A stretch of 64,000 bases of DNA. It comes from Myxococcales bacterium. Its GTDB lineage: Bacteria > Myxococcota_A > UBA9160 > UBA4427. The position numbers and the translations under genes were made by a program. Under the pieces are notes generated by a model. It saw only the letters and a program-made list of their open reading frames with translations, was not told the origin of the DNA and searched no databases. The DNA lies in NCBI GenBank assembly GCA_012959805.1, contig DUCN01000110.1, positions 1 through 64,000 on the forward strand. The letters are read 5' to 3'. Positions 26,321 through 36,312 of this stretch are shown piece by piece. Each line of letters begins with the position of its first letter. The stretch's first letter is position 1.

Positions 26321-27673
26321 ATGAATCGTCTTCCCGCCCGCTTTCCCTTCGCCCCCGAAAAATGGCCCTTCTTTTACGGATGGACCATTGTGGCTGCGTC
26401 CACCGTCGGCATCGTCATGAGTATTCCCGGCCAGACCATGGGCGTGAGCGTCTTTACCGACCATCTGATTCGCGTCACCGGACTCACCCGCCTCGACCTC
26501 GCCTATACCTATCTGATTGGCACCCTGGGAAGTAGCCTTCTGCTCCCGCGTGGCGGTGTTCTGCTTGATCGATACGGTGCGCGCTGGACGGCCATCGCGG
26601 CCTGCTTCGCCGTCGCCGCGACACTCTGCGTCATGACGCAAGTCGACCATGTCTCGAGCGCGCTTCGATCGACCTTCGGATTCGAAACCATGGCCCCCGC
26701 TGCCGCGTTGGTTCTGGCCGTCGGCTTCATGATGCTTCGCTTCAGCGGACAGGGCATGCTGACGATGGCCTCGAGAACGATGATGGCGAAATGGTTCGAA
26801 CGCCGACGCGGACTGGCTTCCGCAGTCTCGGGCATCTTCGTTTCGGGCGGCTTCGCCATCGCACCCGTCATCCTTCAAGCCTTCATTGATTTCGCCGGAT
26901 GGCGGGGCGCTTGGTGGATCCTCGCCGGATGCGTCGGCATCGGCATGAGCCTCGTCGCGCTGGTCTTCTTTAGAGAGAACCCCGAGGAGTCCGGCCTGCG
27001 CATGGACGGTCGCCCACCCGACCTCACTCGAGATTCATCGCCGATCGACTCACGCGATACCGACTCCCGCGAAGTGGACGAGCCTGAGTTCACTCGCGAA
27101 GAAGCGCTCCGCACAGCGCGCTTCTGGGTCGTCACCCTCGCGATCTCGCTCCAGGCCATGGTCTTTACCGGCGTCACTTTTCACATCGTCGACCTTGGAC
27201 TCGAAACCGGAATCGGGGGACTCGAAGCCGTTCGACTTTTCATTCCAATCGCCATCGTCAGTACGAGCGTCGGCATGATCTCGGGCTGGGCCGCGGATCG
27301 AGTGCCCGTCCGGCTTCTCGTTTTGAGTTTTCTTGCCTTTCAGACGATCGGTTATGTCGGCGCTGGGCGTCTCGGCGAAACGTCCTTCCTTTTCATGATG
27401 ATCGGCGGTTGGGGCGGTGCCAGCGGTCTCTTCGCGACGCTCTTGAATGTCGCAATTCCGAATTTTTTTGGCCGGCTCCATCTCGGTGCGATCTCGAGTA
27501 TCCAGATGAGTCTGATCGTAGCCGCAAGCGCCATCGGTCCAGCGCTCCTCGCAGCTTCAAAGGCGTATCTCGGTTCCTATCGACAAGGCCTACTCCTATG
27601 CTGTCTCTTGTCGATCGGCGTCTTCGTCTTCGCAGCGATCGCGCCCTTTCCCTCACGCGCGCGGACGACTTGA
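26321..27673 (+). CDS. MFS transporter, oxalate/formate-antiporter-like (OFA/MCT type)
   Basis: 450 residues from ATG 26321; the longer reading frame upstream overlaps the 3' end of egtD and lacks a signal. The N-terminus FFYGWTIVAASTVGIVMSIPGQTMGVSVFTD is the hallmark of OFA/monocarboxylate porters, followed by DRYGARWTA after helix 2 and MMAKWFERRRGLASAVS. Twelve spans with a polar central loop rich in Asp and Arg (residues ~225-260). The substrate may be a monocarboxylate, but this is not decided by sequence. About 90 bp after egtD; membership of that operon is possible but unsupported. Confidence 0.75.
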   Translation: MNRLPARFPFAPEKWPFFYGWTIVAASTVGIVMSIPGQTMGVSVFTDHLIRVTGLTRLDLAYTYLIGTLGSSLLLPRGGVLLDRYGARWTAIAACFAVAATLCVMTQVDHVSSALRSTFGFETMAPAAALVLAVGFMMLRFSGQGMLTMASRTMMAKWFERRRGLASAVSGIFVSGGFAIAPVILQAFIDFAGWRGAWWILAGCVGIGMSLVALVFFRENPEESGLRMDGRPPDLTRDSSPIDSRDTDSREVDEPEFTREEALRTARFWVVTLAISLQAMVFTGVTFHIVDLGLETGIGGLEAVRLFIPIAIVSTSVGMISGWAADRVPVRLLVLSFLAFQTIGYVGAGRLGETSFLFMMIGGWGGASGLFATLLNVAIPNFFGRLHLGAISSIQMSLIVAASAIGPALLAASKAYLGSYRQGLLLCCLLSIGVFVFAAIAPFPSRARTT

Positions 27674-27722
27674 TCCTCTGACAGTCGAGTGGCTATTCGA
27701 CGACCATGCCGACACACGCCAA

Positions 27723-29258
27723 CTAGCGCCAACCGCGCGGATTTTCTTCGAGTTCTGCGGCGAAAGATGCGAGAGATTTCGCCAGGGCTGCGCCCTGTTC
27801 GGGGGCTCGGCGAATCAGGTTATGGTTTTCCTGATCGCGATGAACATCGACGAGTATGGGCTTATCGCGCCCCGTATCTCCAGTCGAGACATGATATTTG
27901 TAATGCTCGTTTCGAATGGCAACCGGCCGACTCCCGCTAAGCACCGGGAAATAGAAGAGTTCAGTATGGGGACTCGAAGCGCCTTCTGCGGTCGTGAGCA
28001 GCGCACCCATGTCACGCCCGTCGATGTCGCGATCCGTCGGGAGTCCCACACCGGCCAACCCAAGCAATGTCGGAAAGAGGTCGATATTCATCGCCATCTT
28101 CCCGGTCACCCCACCCGCCGGGATATGACCGGGCCAGCGCGCGATCATGGGCACCTTCTGCCCGCCCTCCTGAACGTCGCCCTTTCGCCCACGTAGAAAT
28201 CCCGGGCTCCCGTTGTAGTCCGCACCGTTATCACTCGTGATCAAAACCAGCGTATTTTCGGCAAGTCCGAGTCGGTCGATGGCGTCGAGCAGTGCCCCGG
28301 TGCTGCGGTCCAGATCTTCGACCACATCGCCGTAGATCCCCCCTTCGGATTCACCTGCGTGTTCGGGGTCAGCGAAATGGGGCACATGCGGAAAACTATG
28401 GGCGAGGTATAAGAAGAAGGGACGGTCTCGATTGTCTTCGATGAACCCAATCGCTTCATCCGTGTAACGGCGCGTCAGCGTCCGCTGATCGACGCCCCTC
28501 ATCTCGATGTCGACATCCTCGTCTCGGAAGGCACCCAGCGTCAGGCGCTCCGTTTCATCCCGAACCTCGACTTCCCGGTCCCGATAGATGTGAAGCGGCT
28601 GCATGTCGTTGCTCGTGAGTACGCCGTAGTAGCTTTCGAATCCGAAGTCATTGGGGAGATGACCGGGGATGCCACCCAAATGCCATTTCCCGATCATGCC
28701 GGTCGCATAACCGGCCGCCGCGAGCACCTCGGGAATGAGTATCTCGTCGACGGGAAGTTCATTGCCTTGCCCAAGCATCCGTCGCACGGTCGCGATCGGC
28801 GAGGATTCCCCAAAGAACACGTGGTTATGTGTATGGGAGCGAACGGGATATCGGCCGGTGAGCAGAGCCGCCCTAGACGGCGTGCAAACCGGGGACGCGG
28901 AATAGAAATCAGTCATCCGCACGCCTTCGGCGGCGGCTTGATCGATCCGCGGCGTTCGGATCATCTGGTTGCCATAGCTCGACAGATCGCCCCATCCGAG
29001 ATCATCGAATAACACGATGACGAAGTTCGGCGGACGCTCGAACTCCGCCGCGGGGCTCGACGCTTCTCTCACGGACTGCTGGGCGCTCTCGAGCACCTGG
29101 TCGAGATAGTCGAGCTTCTCTTCCGTTCGCTCACCCCCGAGCGGCTGGTAGAAGAGTTGGATCTGCAGCCATCGCACACTCAGTCCCAGCACTGCGGCCG
29201 CAATCACAATCAGGATGAGCCCACCCATCGCAGTCGCTAAACGTCGAATCCAGCGCAT
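27723..29258 (-). CDS. Membrane-anchored type I sulfatase
   Basis: 511 residues from ATG 29258, with GAGGAGAAGG upstream. An N-terminal anchor (residues ~8-30, TAMGGLILIVIAAAVLGLSV) is followed by a sulfatase domain: FVIVLFDDLGWGDLSSYG (metal-binding Asp pair), then SPVCTPSRAALLTGRYP, where Cys in C-x-P-S-R is the residue converted to formylglycine. Later words are GKWHLGG, DNGADYNGSPGFLRGRKGDVQEGG and PMIARWPG. It hydrolyses sulfate esters in the periplasm. No maturase gene is in the window (the FGE-like domain of EgtB does not do this). It ends convergently with the MFS gene. Confidence 0.88.
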   Translation of the reverse strand: MRWIRRLATAMGGLILIVIAAAVLGLSVRWLQIQLFYQPLGGERTEEKLDYLDQVLESAQQSVREASSPAAEFERPPNFVIVLFDDLGWGDLSSYGNQMIRTPRIDQAAAEGVRMTDFYSASPVCTPSRAALLTGRYPVRSHTHNHVFFGESSPIATVRRMLGQGNELPVDEILIPEVLAAAGYATGMIGKWHLGGIPGHLPNDFGFESYYGVLTSNDMQPLHIYRDREVEVRDETERLTLGAFRDEDVDIEMRGVDQRTLTRRYTDEAIGFIEDNRDRPFFLYLAHSFPHVPHFADPEHAGESEGGIYGDVVEDLDRSTGALLDAIDRLGLAENTLVLITSDNGADYNGSPGFLRGRKGDVQEGGQKVPMIARWPGHIPAGGVTGKMAMNIDLFPTLLGLAGVGLPTDRDIDGRDMGALLTTAEGASSPHTELFYFPVLSGSRPVAIRNEHYKYHVSTGDTGRDKPILVDVHRDQENHNLIRRAPEQGAALAKSLASFAAELEENPRGWR

Positions 29259-29406
29259 CAAAGACCTTCTCCTCTTTCGGTTCGAATCACGCCGCCATGA
29301 TGCCTCAAATCGCGCCGCTACACTGGAAAGCAACCGAGTCTCCCAATTCGCCCCGCGATGGTAGACTTCCCAAAGCCCGCAATGAAATAATCAAGAGGAG
29401 ATGGAC

Positions 29407-30654
29407 ATGCACGAACCCGACCGCGAATTCGACGTCATCGTCTGGGGAGCCACCGGTTTTACCGGAAAGCTCACCGCCCAGGTCCTGCTCGAGCGATACG
29501 GAATCGGTGACAGTCTACGCTGGGCCATCGCCGGACGAAGCGCCAAGAAACTCGAAGAGACCCGAACAAGCCTCGCCAGCGAAACCGGCATTCCAACAGA
29601 TTCGCTCCCCACGATTCTCGCCAATGCCGATGATCCGGACGGAATGCGATCCATGGCGGCCCGCAGCACAGTGATCTGTTCGACGGTCGGACCCTATGCC
29701 CTCTATGGGAATCATCTCGTCGCCGCCTGCGCGGAGCTGGGCACGCACTATTGTGATCTCACCGGCGAGGCCCATTGGATGCGGCGAATGATCGACGCCC
29801 ACGAAGAAACAGCGAAAAAGAGCGGAGCGCGAATCGTCTTCACTTGCGGATTCGATTGTATTCCCTCGGACCTCGGAACATTCTTCCTGCAAAACGAAAT
29901 GAAGGCGCGACATGGCGTCGTGGCATCGGAGATCAAACTCGGCGTCAACGGATTCAAAGGCGCTGCCAGTGGGGGAACCATTGCCAGCATGATCAATATG
30001 GTCGAAGAAGCCAGTCATGATCCCGAAGTCATGCGCGTCATGAACGAACCCTATGCACTCAATCCCGCTGACGATCAGAACGGGCCAGATCGCGGCGAGC
30101 CCAAGATGCCCGCCTACGACGAGGACTTCGCGGCCTGGACGGCACCCTTCGTCATGGGCGCCATCAATACCAAGGTCGTCCGAAGATCGAACTCACTCCT
30201 TCACCATCTCTACGGTCAAGATTTCAGGTACAGCGAAGTCATGCTGACAGGCCCGGGACCAGGCGGCCTCGCAAAGGCTGCTGGCGTATCGGCGGGAAGC
30301 GGCGCGATGATGGGGGCGATGGCAATCGGACCTCTGCGTCGAATCATCGCGCCTCGGCTGCCCTCGCCAGGTGAGGGCCCGGACAAGGAAGCACGCGAGG
30401 CCGGCTATTTCGATATCCGTTTCCACGCGCGGCATCCCGAGGATGCGTCCAAGAACATGCGTGCTCGCGTGACCGGCGATCGCGATCCCGGCTACGGCTC
30501 GACTTCGAAGATGCTTGCCGAGAGTGCTGTCTGCCTCGCAAAGGACGACTTGACCAGCCAACCCGGCATCCTCACTCCGGCGGCCGCCCTCGGCGACGCG
30601 TTACTCATTCGACTGCAGAAAAATGCGGGGCTCGATTTCTCGATCGAATCGTAG
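29407..30654 (+). CDS. Saccharopine-dehydrogenase-like reductase (trans-acting enoyl reductase type)
   Basis: 415 residues from ATG 29407; an ATG two codons earlier touches the GAGGAG site and is too close to it. The N-terminus DVIVWGATGFTGKLTAQVL is an NAD(P)-binding Rossmann motif, with WAIAGRSAKKLEE as second strand. TVGPYALYGNHLVAACAELGTHYCDLTGE and CGFDCIPSDLGTFFL are diagnostic of the saccharopine dehydrogenase-like family that includes the mycobacterial trans-acting enoyl reductase and related lipid enzymes. The C-terminal part contains PGPGGLAKAAGVSAGSGAMMG. A role in lipid reduction is inferred only from the family. Confidence 0.85.
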   Translation: MHEPDREFDVIVWGATGFTGKLTAQVLLERYGIGDSLRWAIAGRSAKKLEETRTSLASETGIPTDSLPTILANADDPDGMRSMAARSTVICSTVGPYALYGNHLVAACAELGTHYCDLTGEAHWMRRMIDAHEETAKKSGARIVFTCGFDCIPSDLGTFFLQNEMKARHGVVASEIKLGVNGFKGAASGGTIASMINMVEEASHDPEVMRVMNEPYALNPADDQNGPDRGEPKMPAYDEDFAAWTAPFVMGAINTKVVRRSNSLLHHLYGQDFRYSEVMLTGPGPGGLAKAAGVSAGSGAMMGAMAIGPLRRIIAPRLPSPGEGPDKEAREAGYFDIRFHARHPEDASKNMRARVTGDRDPGYGSTSKMLAESAVCLAKDDLTSQPGILTPAAALGDALLIRLQKNAGLDFSIES

Positions 30655-30722
30655 GCCGACATCGGAAACGAGCACCTGTCATTATTCGCATCGCCGTCGG
30701 TCATTCGATCGGGCTCTGAGCC

Positions 30723-31544
30723 TCAATCCGGCTTTGGGTCCGCAGCGCCGACAATTTCCTCGTGTCGCGCAACGACCCGAGGCCAGAGTTTTTCGATCTC
30801 GAAGTCTTCAAGGCCAAAAACACCAGTAAGGACTTCGCCTAGCTCGTCGGCCGACTCCAGGAAGCGCCGAGTCGCCTCCGCCCCTACGAAGGTGAACAAG
30901 ACTCGACCCAACAGGAATCGCGTGCCTTCCGGATGCAGGCGCATGCAGATCAGGTTCTGTCTGAACATCGACGCCGGATCCTTTTGGAGTTTCTCACAGG
31001 ACTTCGAAAGCAAGGATTCGTCGGCGCGCACAAACTCGAAGTCGAAGTCCAAGGGCATGGCACCCGGAAAGTTCTGAAATCGCCAAAGGCCATCGTCCAA
31101 TCGCGACAGGCCGAACTCTCTGAAACCCTGAATAATTTTCCCTTCGCGAAGAGGCGTCGGTTCAATCAATCCGTTGCCGAGACCCACATCTACGATGTGG
31201 GTCTGATCGAGCTCCACCGCCAGCACCAGATGGTTGCCGAGGGTCTCGTCGCCACCTTGACTTCGCATGACACCGCCGGCCATTCGCATCACGCTAAAGC
31301 CAAGCTCCTCGAGTGCCCAGCCGAGCAGGCCATTCATCTCGTAACACCACCCCCCTCGACGCCGACGAACGATCTTGTCGAAAATGCGCTCGATGTCGAA
31401 ATCCAAGGGACGTTCCAATTGAACATCCAGATTCTCGTAGGCGATCTGCAGCAGATGTTGGCGATGAATTGCGGCAAGACACGCCAAATCGGGCGTGGTC
31501 GGGCCGTGGTACTCGATGCGTGCGAGGTAGTCGTCAATTTTCAT
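30723..31544 (-). CDS. nat: Arylamine N-acetyltransferase
   Basis: 273 residues, the normal NAT length. The catalytic triad is visible: Cys in RRGGWCYEMN (about residue 67), His in GNHLVLAVEL (about 104) and Asp in IVDVGLGN (about 119). The opening IDDYLARIEY is also typical. The enzyme moves acetyl or other acyl groups from CoA to arylamines, hydrazines or related substrates in the cytoplasm. ATG 31544 is preceded by AGGAG. It is divergent from the WS/DGAT gene. In actinobacteria nat is often found near sterol-degradation genes; here no such cluster is present. Confidence 0.9.
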   Translation of the reverse strand: MKIDDYLARIEYHGPTTPDLACLAAIHRQHLLQIAYENLDVQLERPLDFDIERIFDKIVRRRRGGWCYEMNGLLGWALEELGFSVMRMAGGVMRSQGGDETLGNHLVLAVELDQTHIVDVGLGNGLIEPTPLREGKIIQGFREFGLSRLDDGLWRFQNFPGAMPLDFDFEFVRADESLLSKSCEKLQKDPASMFRQNLICMRLHPEGTRFLLGRVLFTFVGAEATRRFLESADELGEVLTGVFGLEDFEIEKLWPRVVARHEEIVGAADPKPD

Positions 31545-31729
31545 GGAGCTCCTGTGATAAGCGTAGCGGCTTCGGGCACCCCCGAAGGCCTATCCAATCC
31601 TAGGCTGAGCGAGCGATTCGTGGCATCATCGCTTTGAACAATCCAGCCGATTCTGCCGCCGCCACCTCGAGACGATCCGAAAGCGTGTTGCGGCATGGCC
31701 GGCTAAGAATCCGAACGAAGGAGTCCTCC

Positions 31730-33214
31730 GTGCAACAACTTTCTGGCCTCGACAACAGCTTCCTCTTGATGGAGGCGGGTGGACAGCTCGGCCACGTCGG
31801 GTCACTCAGTTTTTTCGATACAGCGGGCCTCGAGGGACGAAGCTTCAAGGACGCTCTACGGTCGACCATCGAAGACCGACTCCATCTTCTTGGCCCCTAC
31901 CGGAGACGACTCGTCGAGGTGCCACTCGACCTGGACCGACCCTTCTGGATCGAAGATCCCGACTTCGACATGGACTTTCATTTTCGCCATATCGCTGTTC
32001 CGTCACCGGGCGATGACCATCAGGTTTCCGAACTCGTCTCCAGAATTCATGCCCGAGCGCTGGACCGCTCGAAGCCGTTGTGGGAGCTCTACGTGATCGA
32101 GGGGCTCGAGAATGGCCGGGTCGCCCTCTACTCAAAGATTCATCATTGTACGATCGACGGCGTATCCGGCGCGCAGATGACGCAGGTCCTCTTCGATCAA
32201 GACCCCGGCGGCGATGTTATTCCGCTGCCAGAAGAGCCTTGGCAGCCCGACGATATTCCGCGAACGAGTGAAATGGTGGCGCGGGGAATCGCGGGCCTCG
32301 TTACCCAGCCGGGCCGAATCGCACGAACCGCCTACCGAACAGCGCGCGAACTCTGGGAAAGCAATGAAGCAGCGACGGCGGTGGCTCGAACCATCGGGCT
32401 CGACCGTTTACCGTTGGCAGGTGGGATCTTTCGCACGAACGGACCCGAGGTCGATGCCGATCGAATTCCCCAGACACCGGCGCCGCGCACCCCCTTCAAT
32501 CGCTCGATCACACCCCATCGGCGCTTCTGTTTCTTCAGCATGTCGCTACCCCGATTCAAGGCCGTCAAACGCACCATTGGCGTGACACTCAACGACACGG
32601 TCATGGCGGTCTCGGGTGCAGCGCTTCGCAGTTATCTTGGGGAACGGGGAGAGCTTCCGGAAGATCCCCTCGTCGCGATGATTCCGGTTTCCGTGCGAAG
32701 TGAAACGGAAAAGAACGAATACGCGAACCGAGTGACGAGCATTCTCGGCGAACTGGCGACAGACGAAGCGGATCCAATCGCACGAGTTGAGCGAATTCAT
32801 CGGGCGATGGCCAAGTCGAAGCGGATGCAGCAGGCCATGCCCGCGACCTTGCTGACCGACTGGACCGAAGTCGCGACCCCACTGATTCTTGCGCAGGCCG
32901 CACGAATCGCAGCTCGCACCAAGATTCTCGACCGCATGAATCCGCCCTTCAACGTAATCATCTCGAACGTGCCGGGACCCCGCCAATCGCTCTACTGCGG
33001 GGGTGCCGAAATGCAGACCTACTATCCGGTATCTGCGGTGGCGGAAGGACAGGGACTGAACATCACGGTCATCAGCTACAAGGACCGGCTCGACTTCGGC
33101 GTGATTGCCTGTCGCGAACTCGTGCCCGACGTATGGAAGTTCAAGGACCTCTTCGCCGAAGGGCTGGAAGAACTGGAGAAGGCGGCCGAGGCACGCAAGA
33201 CCACGAACGAATAG
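31730..33214 (+). CDS. Wax ester synthase / diacylglycerol acyltransferase (WS/DGAT)
   Basis: 494 residues from GTG 31730, preceded by AAGGAG at 31718-31723. The N-terminus QQLSGLDNSFLLMEAGG is that of the WS/DGAT family, and the active-site motif HHxxxDG is present as SKIHHCTIDGVSGAQM (about residues 138-143). Later NVIISNVPGPRQSLYCGGAEM and GLNITVISYKDRLDFGVIACRELVPD are conserved. The enzyme esterifies fatty acyl-CoA to diacylglycerol or fatty alcohol for storage lipid or wax. The region between the two halves contains a long polar linker. It is monocistronic and divergent from nat. Confidence 0.92.
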   Translation: MQQLSGLDNSFLLMEAGGQLGHVGSLSFFDTAGLEGRSFKDALRSTIEDRLHLLGPYRRRLVEVPLDLDRPFWIEDPDFDMDFHFRHIAVPSPGDDHQVSELVSRIHARALDRSKPLWELYVIEGLENGRVALYSKIHHCTIDGVSGAQMTQVLFDQDPGGDVIPLPEEPWQPDDIPRTSEMVARGIAGLVTQPGRIARTAYRTARELWESNEAATAVARTIGLDRLPLAGGIFRTNGPEVDADRIPQTPAPRTPFNRSITPHRRFCFFSMSLPRFKAVKRTIGVTLNDTVMAVSGAALRSYLGERGELPEDPLVAMIPVSVRSETEKNEYANRVTSILGELATDEADPIARVERIHRAMAKSKRMQQAMPATLLTDWTEVATPLILAQAARIAARTKILDRMNPPFNVIISNVPGPRQSLYCGGAEMQTYYPVSAVAEGQGLNITVISYKDRLDFGVIACRELVPDVWKFKDLFAEGLEELEKAAEARKTTNE

Positions 33215-33402
33215 AACGGCGTGTCGCTGTGTGAATGTTGTGTATCGCTGGTCGCCTGTGCGTAGCGGGTACGCATGAGCCTTCGTCCGGCTACGCCCGG
33301 GCTAGTGGGTCCACCGAGATGACCTTGGCGATTTCCCTGACCAGAACTGTCGCAACCCTGATTCGGATCAAGCCCTCATTGAATGGACCCGACACCAAGG
33401 CC

Positions 33403-33740
33403 ATGGCCGACCTTGCGATTCTCGTGATAGCGTTCCATTGCGTCGCGAGCCTCTTCGTGGGGTTGAGATTACTGATCTTGGCGTGGCGAACAGGCAAGCA
33501 ACCGGAATTCTTCGCTGCGACAGCGTTGCTCGTAGTTGCACCCTTTGGTTTTGGATTGACGGTTGCCTCGACCATCCTGATTCCGCATTCCGCGCTCGTA
33601 ACCAATTTCTTATGGGCGGACTCGAGGCTTTACAGTCTTGGAGGCGGCGACGTCGCCTAATCATAATCGGACTCGCCGACCCGATCCCGGCCCGACGCTT
33701 CCTGCTGTGGGGCATCGCACTCTTCGGCGCTACCTTTTGA
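33403..33740 (+). pseudogene. Remnant of a seven-span membrane protein
   Basis: From ATG 33403 the frame reads MADLAILVIAFHCVASLFVG and LRLLILAWRTGKQPE, an N-terminal membrane span pair, then FGFGLTVASTIL, before ending in nonsense at 33660. One frame over, the words WRRRRRLIIIGLADPIPARRFLLWGIALFG appear (in two pieces here, 33630-33737). In intact deltaproteobacterial relatives a segment of this kind (RLxLGLADPxxxNRFLLWG) follows several further spans. So the gene has lost its middle and shifted frame. No function is known for the family. Confidence 0.5.
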
Positions 33741-33835
33741 CGCCACACACTGACCCGCACAGCCAATGGTTGAGATATTTTCTTTTTTGGGGCAGATGCA
33801 ATTGAAAAATTTCGGAAGGTCATGGTCCGGCATCA

Positions 33836-36106
33836 ATGAATCGCCCAAATGACCACCCACATCCGGAACGTGACCGATCTCGCGAGCGAAGCGTTCAACT
33901 ACTCTTTGTCACCGCGATCCTCGCTTCGTCATTCCTGATCTTCCTGGTTCAGCCGATGGTGGGCAAGCGAATCCTTCCATGGTTCGGCGGCACGCCGAGC
34001 GTCTGGACACTCTGCCTCGCCTTTTACCAAACGACACTCTTTCTCGGTTACGCCTACGCGCACCTCTTGATTCGCTTCGCCTCGTCCCCCGCTCAGGTTT
34101 CGATCCACGCTCTCCTGGTCGGCGCGGCATTTTTCGCTTTGCCGGTCCTTCCAAGCGACGCTTGGCAGAACGTCGATGTGCTGAATCCGAGTTCAGAGAT
34201 CTTGCAAATGCTCGGGTCGAACGTCGCCCTACCCTTCATTGTGCTGGCATCGACCGGCCCCCTCGTTCAGGCCTGGTTTGCCCGAGTCTATCCCGAGAGC
34301 TCTCCCTATCCGCTCTACGCGGTGTCGAACGTCGGTTCCTTCGCAGCCTTGCTGGCCTACCCCTTCCTACTTGAACCTCGACTCTCGCTCTCGATGACCG
34401 GCATGCTCTGGTCGTACGCTTTCGCGACCACCGGCATCACCGTCGTTGTCTGTGCTTTCGTTGCGCGAGGCGGTATTCAAAGTTCTCGCGGGCCGAGCGC
34501 ATCATCTCAGACGAACCCTACCGGTCGGACCGACGGAGATTCCGTTCGCGTGAGCGAGGCGCGGGACGAAAACGTCGAGCAGCCAACGGCCTTTCGGGTC
34601 GGACTCTGGATCCTGCTTTCCGCAAGCGCGGTCATCCTCTTGATGGGTGTCACGAATTCGGTTTGTCTGGATGTAGCGAGCGTCCCCTTCCTTTGGATTC
34701 TGCCGCTGGCGACCTACCTGCTCACCTTCATTCTCTGCTTCGCGTCGGAACGGAACTACCGGCCCATTCCGCTCATCGTACTCACGCTCGTCACGTCTTT
34801 CTTGACGGTCGGCTTTCATTTCACCAACGACATGATCGCTGTCGTCGCAAGCGAGGAACTCGCGGAATCGATCTTCAGCTCTCTCCGATCGCTCGCCGTT
34901 CAGATTCCCGCCTATTGCGGGCTGCTCTTTGGCGGCTGCATGATCATGCATGGCGAGCTCTATCGACTTCGCCCGCCCGCGACTTCGCTCACGGCCTTTT
35001 ACCTTTGCGTCTCGGCAGGCGGCGCACTCGGCGGACTTTTCGTTGGGCTACTCGCGCCCATCCTCTTCGACGGCTACTACGAAATCCGAGTCGGACTCGG
35101 ACTGACAGGCCTACTCATCTTTGCCGCAAGTGCGCTGCACACAACCAAGACGAATCCGCGGTTGGACGGCTGGAGGTGGCGCATCGCTGCACCCCTGTTG
35201 ATTATCCTCGGCCTGTACAGCGTCATTCCCCCTGGCGTCAATCACGAGATCGTCATCCACAATGAACGTAGTTTCTTCGGAGTCCTGCAGGTCATCGAGA
35301 AACGGCACGACAACGTCCTTGAACACCATCTGATGAGTGGAACCACACTGCATGGAGTTGAATTCATCGGCGAACGCACACGACCTCTGCCCACGACCTA
35401 TTTCGGCCGTGCAACCGGCATCGCTGCGACCTTTGCCCAACTCTCCGCGAGCAAGAATTCGAAGATTGGAATCATCGGCCTGGGCGTCGGCACTCTCTCG
35501 GCATACGGCAGGCCGGGCGACTATTTTCGTTACTACGAAATCGACCCCCTCGTCGTCGAAATCGCGGGAGCGTCCGACTACTTTTCATTTCTCGAGAGGA
35601 GTATGGCCAATGTCGATGTCGTCATCGGTGATGCACGTCTGGAAATCGAGCGGGAGCAGAGAGTCGAAGGCTCCCAAGAATTTGACCTCCTCATCCTCGA
35701 CGCATTCAACAGCGATGCCATCCCGGTTCATCTGCTCACTCTCGAAGCCTTTCGTCTCTACGTAGAGTCACTTGCTAGCGACGGACTGCTCGCCGTCCAC
35801 ATCTCCAATCGTCACTTCGATCTCTTGCCTCTGGTCGCTCGCGCCGGATACGAGGTCGGACTGACAGCGGTCGACTTTCGCACCGGTCCCGCTCCCGGAT
35901 TCCAAAGTCTGAATGCCCAGTGGATCATCCTCTCCTCGAACCCACAACGCGTTCAAGATCTCGCCTCCCTTCTGACCGAAAGAATCAGGCTTATGAACCT
36001 ATCACCGACCCACGCTCAGATTACCTTTCCCCAGGCGGGAGATCTCGAGCAAGTCAGCTTCTGGACAGACGACTACAGTGACCTGTTGAGTGCTCTCAAG
36101 CCTTGA
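33836..36106 (+). CDS. Fused MFS/spermidine synthase-like protein
   Basis: 756 residues. The N-terminal 470 residues have about twelve spans, opening LFVTAILASSFLIFLVQPM and VGKRILPWFGGTPSVWT, a signature of the fused family. The C-terminal ~270 residues resemble spermidine synthase: IGIIGLGVGTLSAYGRPGD (SAM-type glycine-rich loop), YYEIDPLVVEIA, VVIGDARLEIE and FDLLILDAFNSDAIPVHLLT. Whether it makes polyamine or has another aminopropyl or methyl transfer role is unknown. A polar linker (residues ~215-245) divides the membrane part. Monocistronic. Confidence 0.85.
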   Translation: MNRPNDHPHPERDRSRERSVQLLFVTAILASSFLIFLVQPMVGKRILPWFGGTPSVWTLCLAFYQTTLFLGYAYAHLLIRFASSPAQVSIHALLVGAAFFALPVLPSDAWQNVDVLNPSSEILQMLGSNVALPFIVLASTGPLVQAWFARVYPESSPYPLYAVSNVGSFAALLAYPFLLEPRLSLSMTGMLWSYAFATTGITVVVCAFVARGGIQSSRGPSASSQTNPTGRTDGDSVRVSEARDENVEQPTAFRVGLWILLSASAVILLMGVTNSVCLDVASVPFLWILPLATYLLTFILCFASERNYRPIPLIVLTLVTSFLTVGFHFTNDMIAVVASEELAESIFSSLRSLAVQIPAYCGLLFGGCMIMHGELYRLRPPATSLTAFYLCVSAGGALGGLFVGLLAPILFDGYYEIRVGLGLTGLLIFAASALHTTKTNPRLDGWRWRIAAPLLIILGLYSVIPPGVNHEIVIHNERSFFGVLQVIEKRHDNVLEHHLMSGTTLHGVEFIGERTRPLPTTYFGRATGIAATFAQLSASKNSKIGIIGLGVGTLSAYGRPGDYFRYYEIDPLVVEIAGASDYFSFLERSMANVDVVIGDARLEIEREQRVEGSQEFDLLILDAFNSDAIPVHLLTLEAFRLYVESLASDGLLAVHISNRHFDLLPLVARAGYEVGLTAVDFRTGPAPGFQSLNAQWIILSSNPQRVQDLASLLTERIRLMNLSPTHAQITFPQAGDLEQVSFWTDDYSDLLSALKP

Positions 36107-36312
36107 TCCGCGCCCGACAGAGGGCTCCCTGACCGGCAAGCAGGAGTGCGATTGGTTCTCGCCGGTGAAATTCTGGCCCCATTTTCTAATTGAAGCCTCC
36201 ACTGGCCGACTGACGGTGCTGGAATCGGCGGGCGAGGATCGTGTCGCTCCCGCGCAGTCGGCGTCGGCCGACATCCCGGCCGACTGGTCCTCGCAGTCCC
36301 GCGCTGGTCGCG

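Noticed and set aside
30933-31637. 234-codon plus-strand frame
   Set aside because: Antisense to the arylamine N-acetyltransferase with its full catalytic triad.
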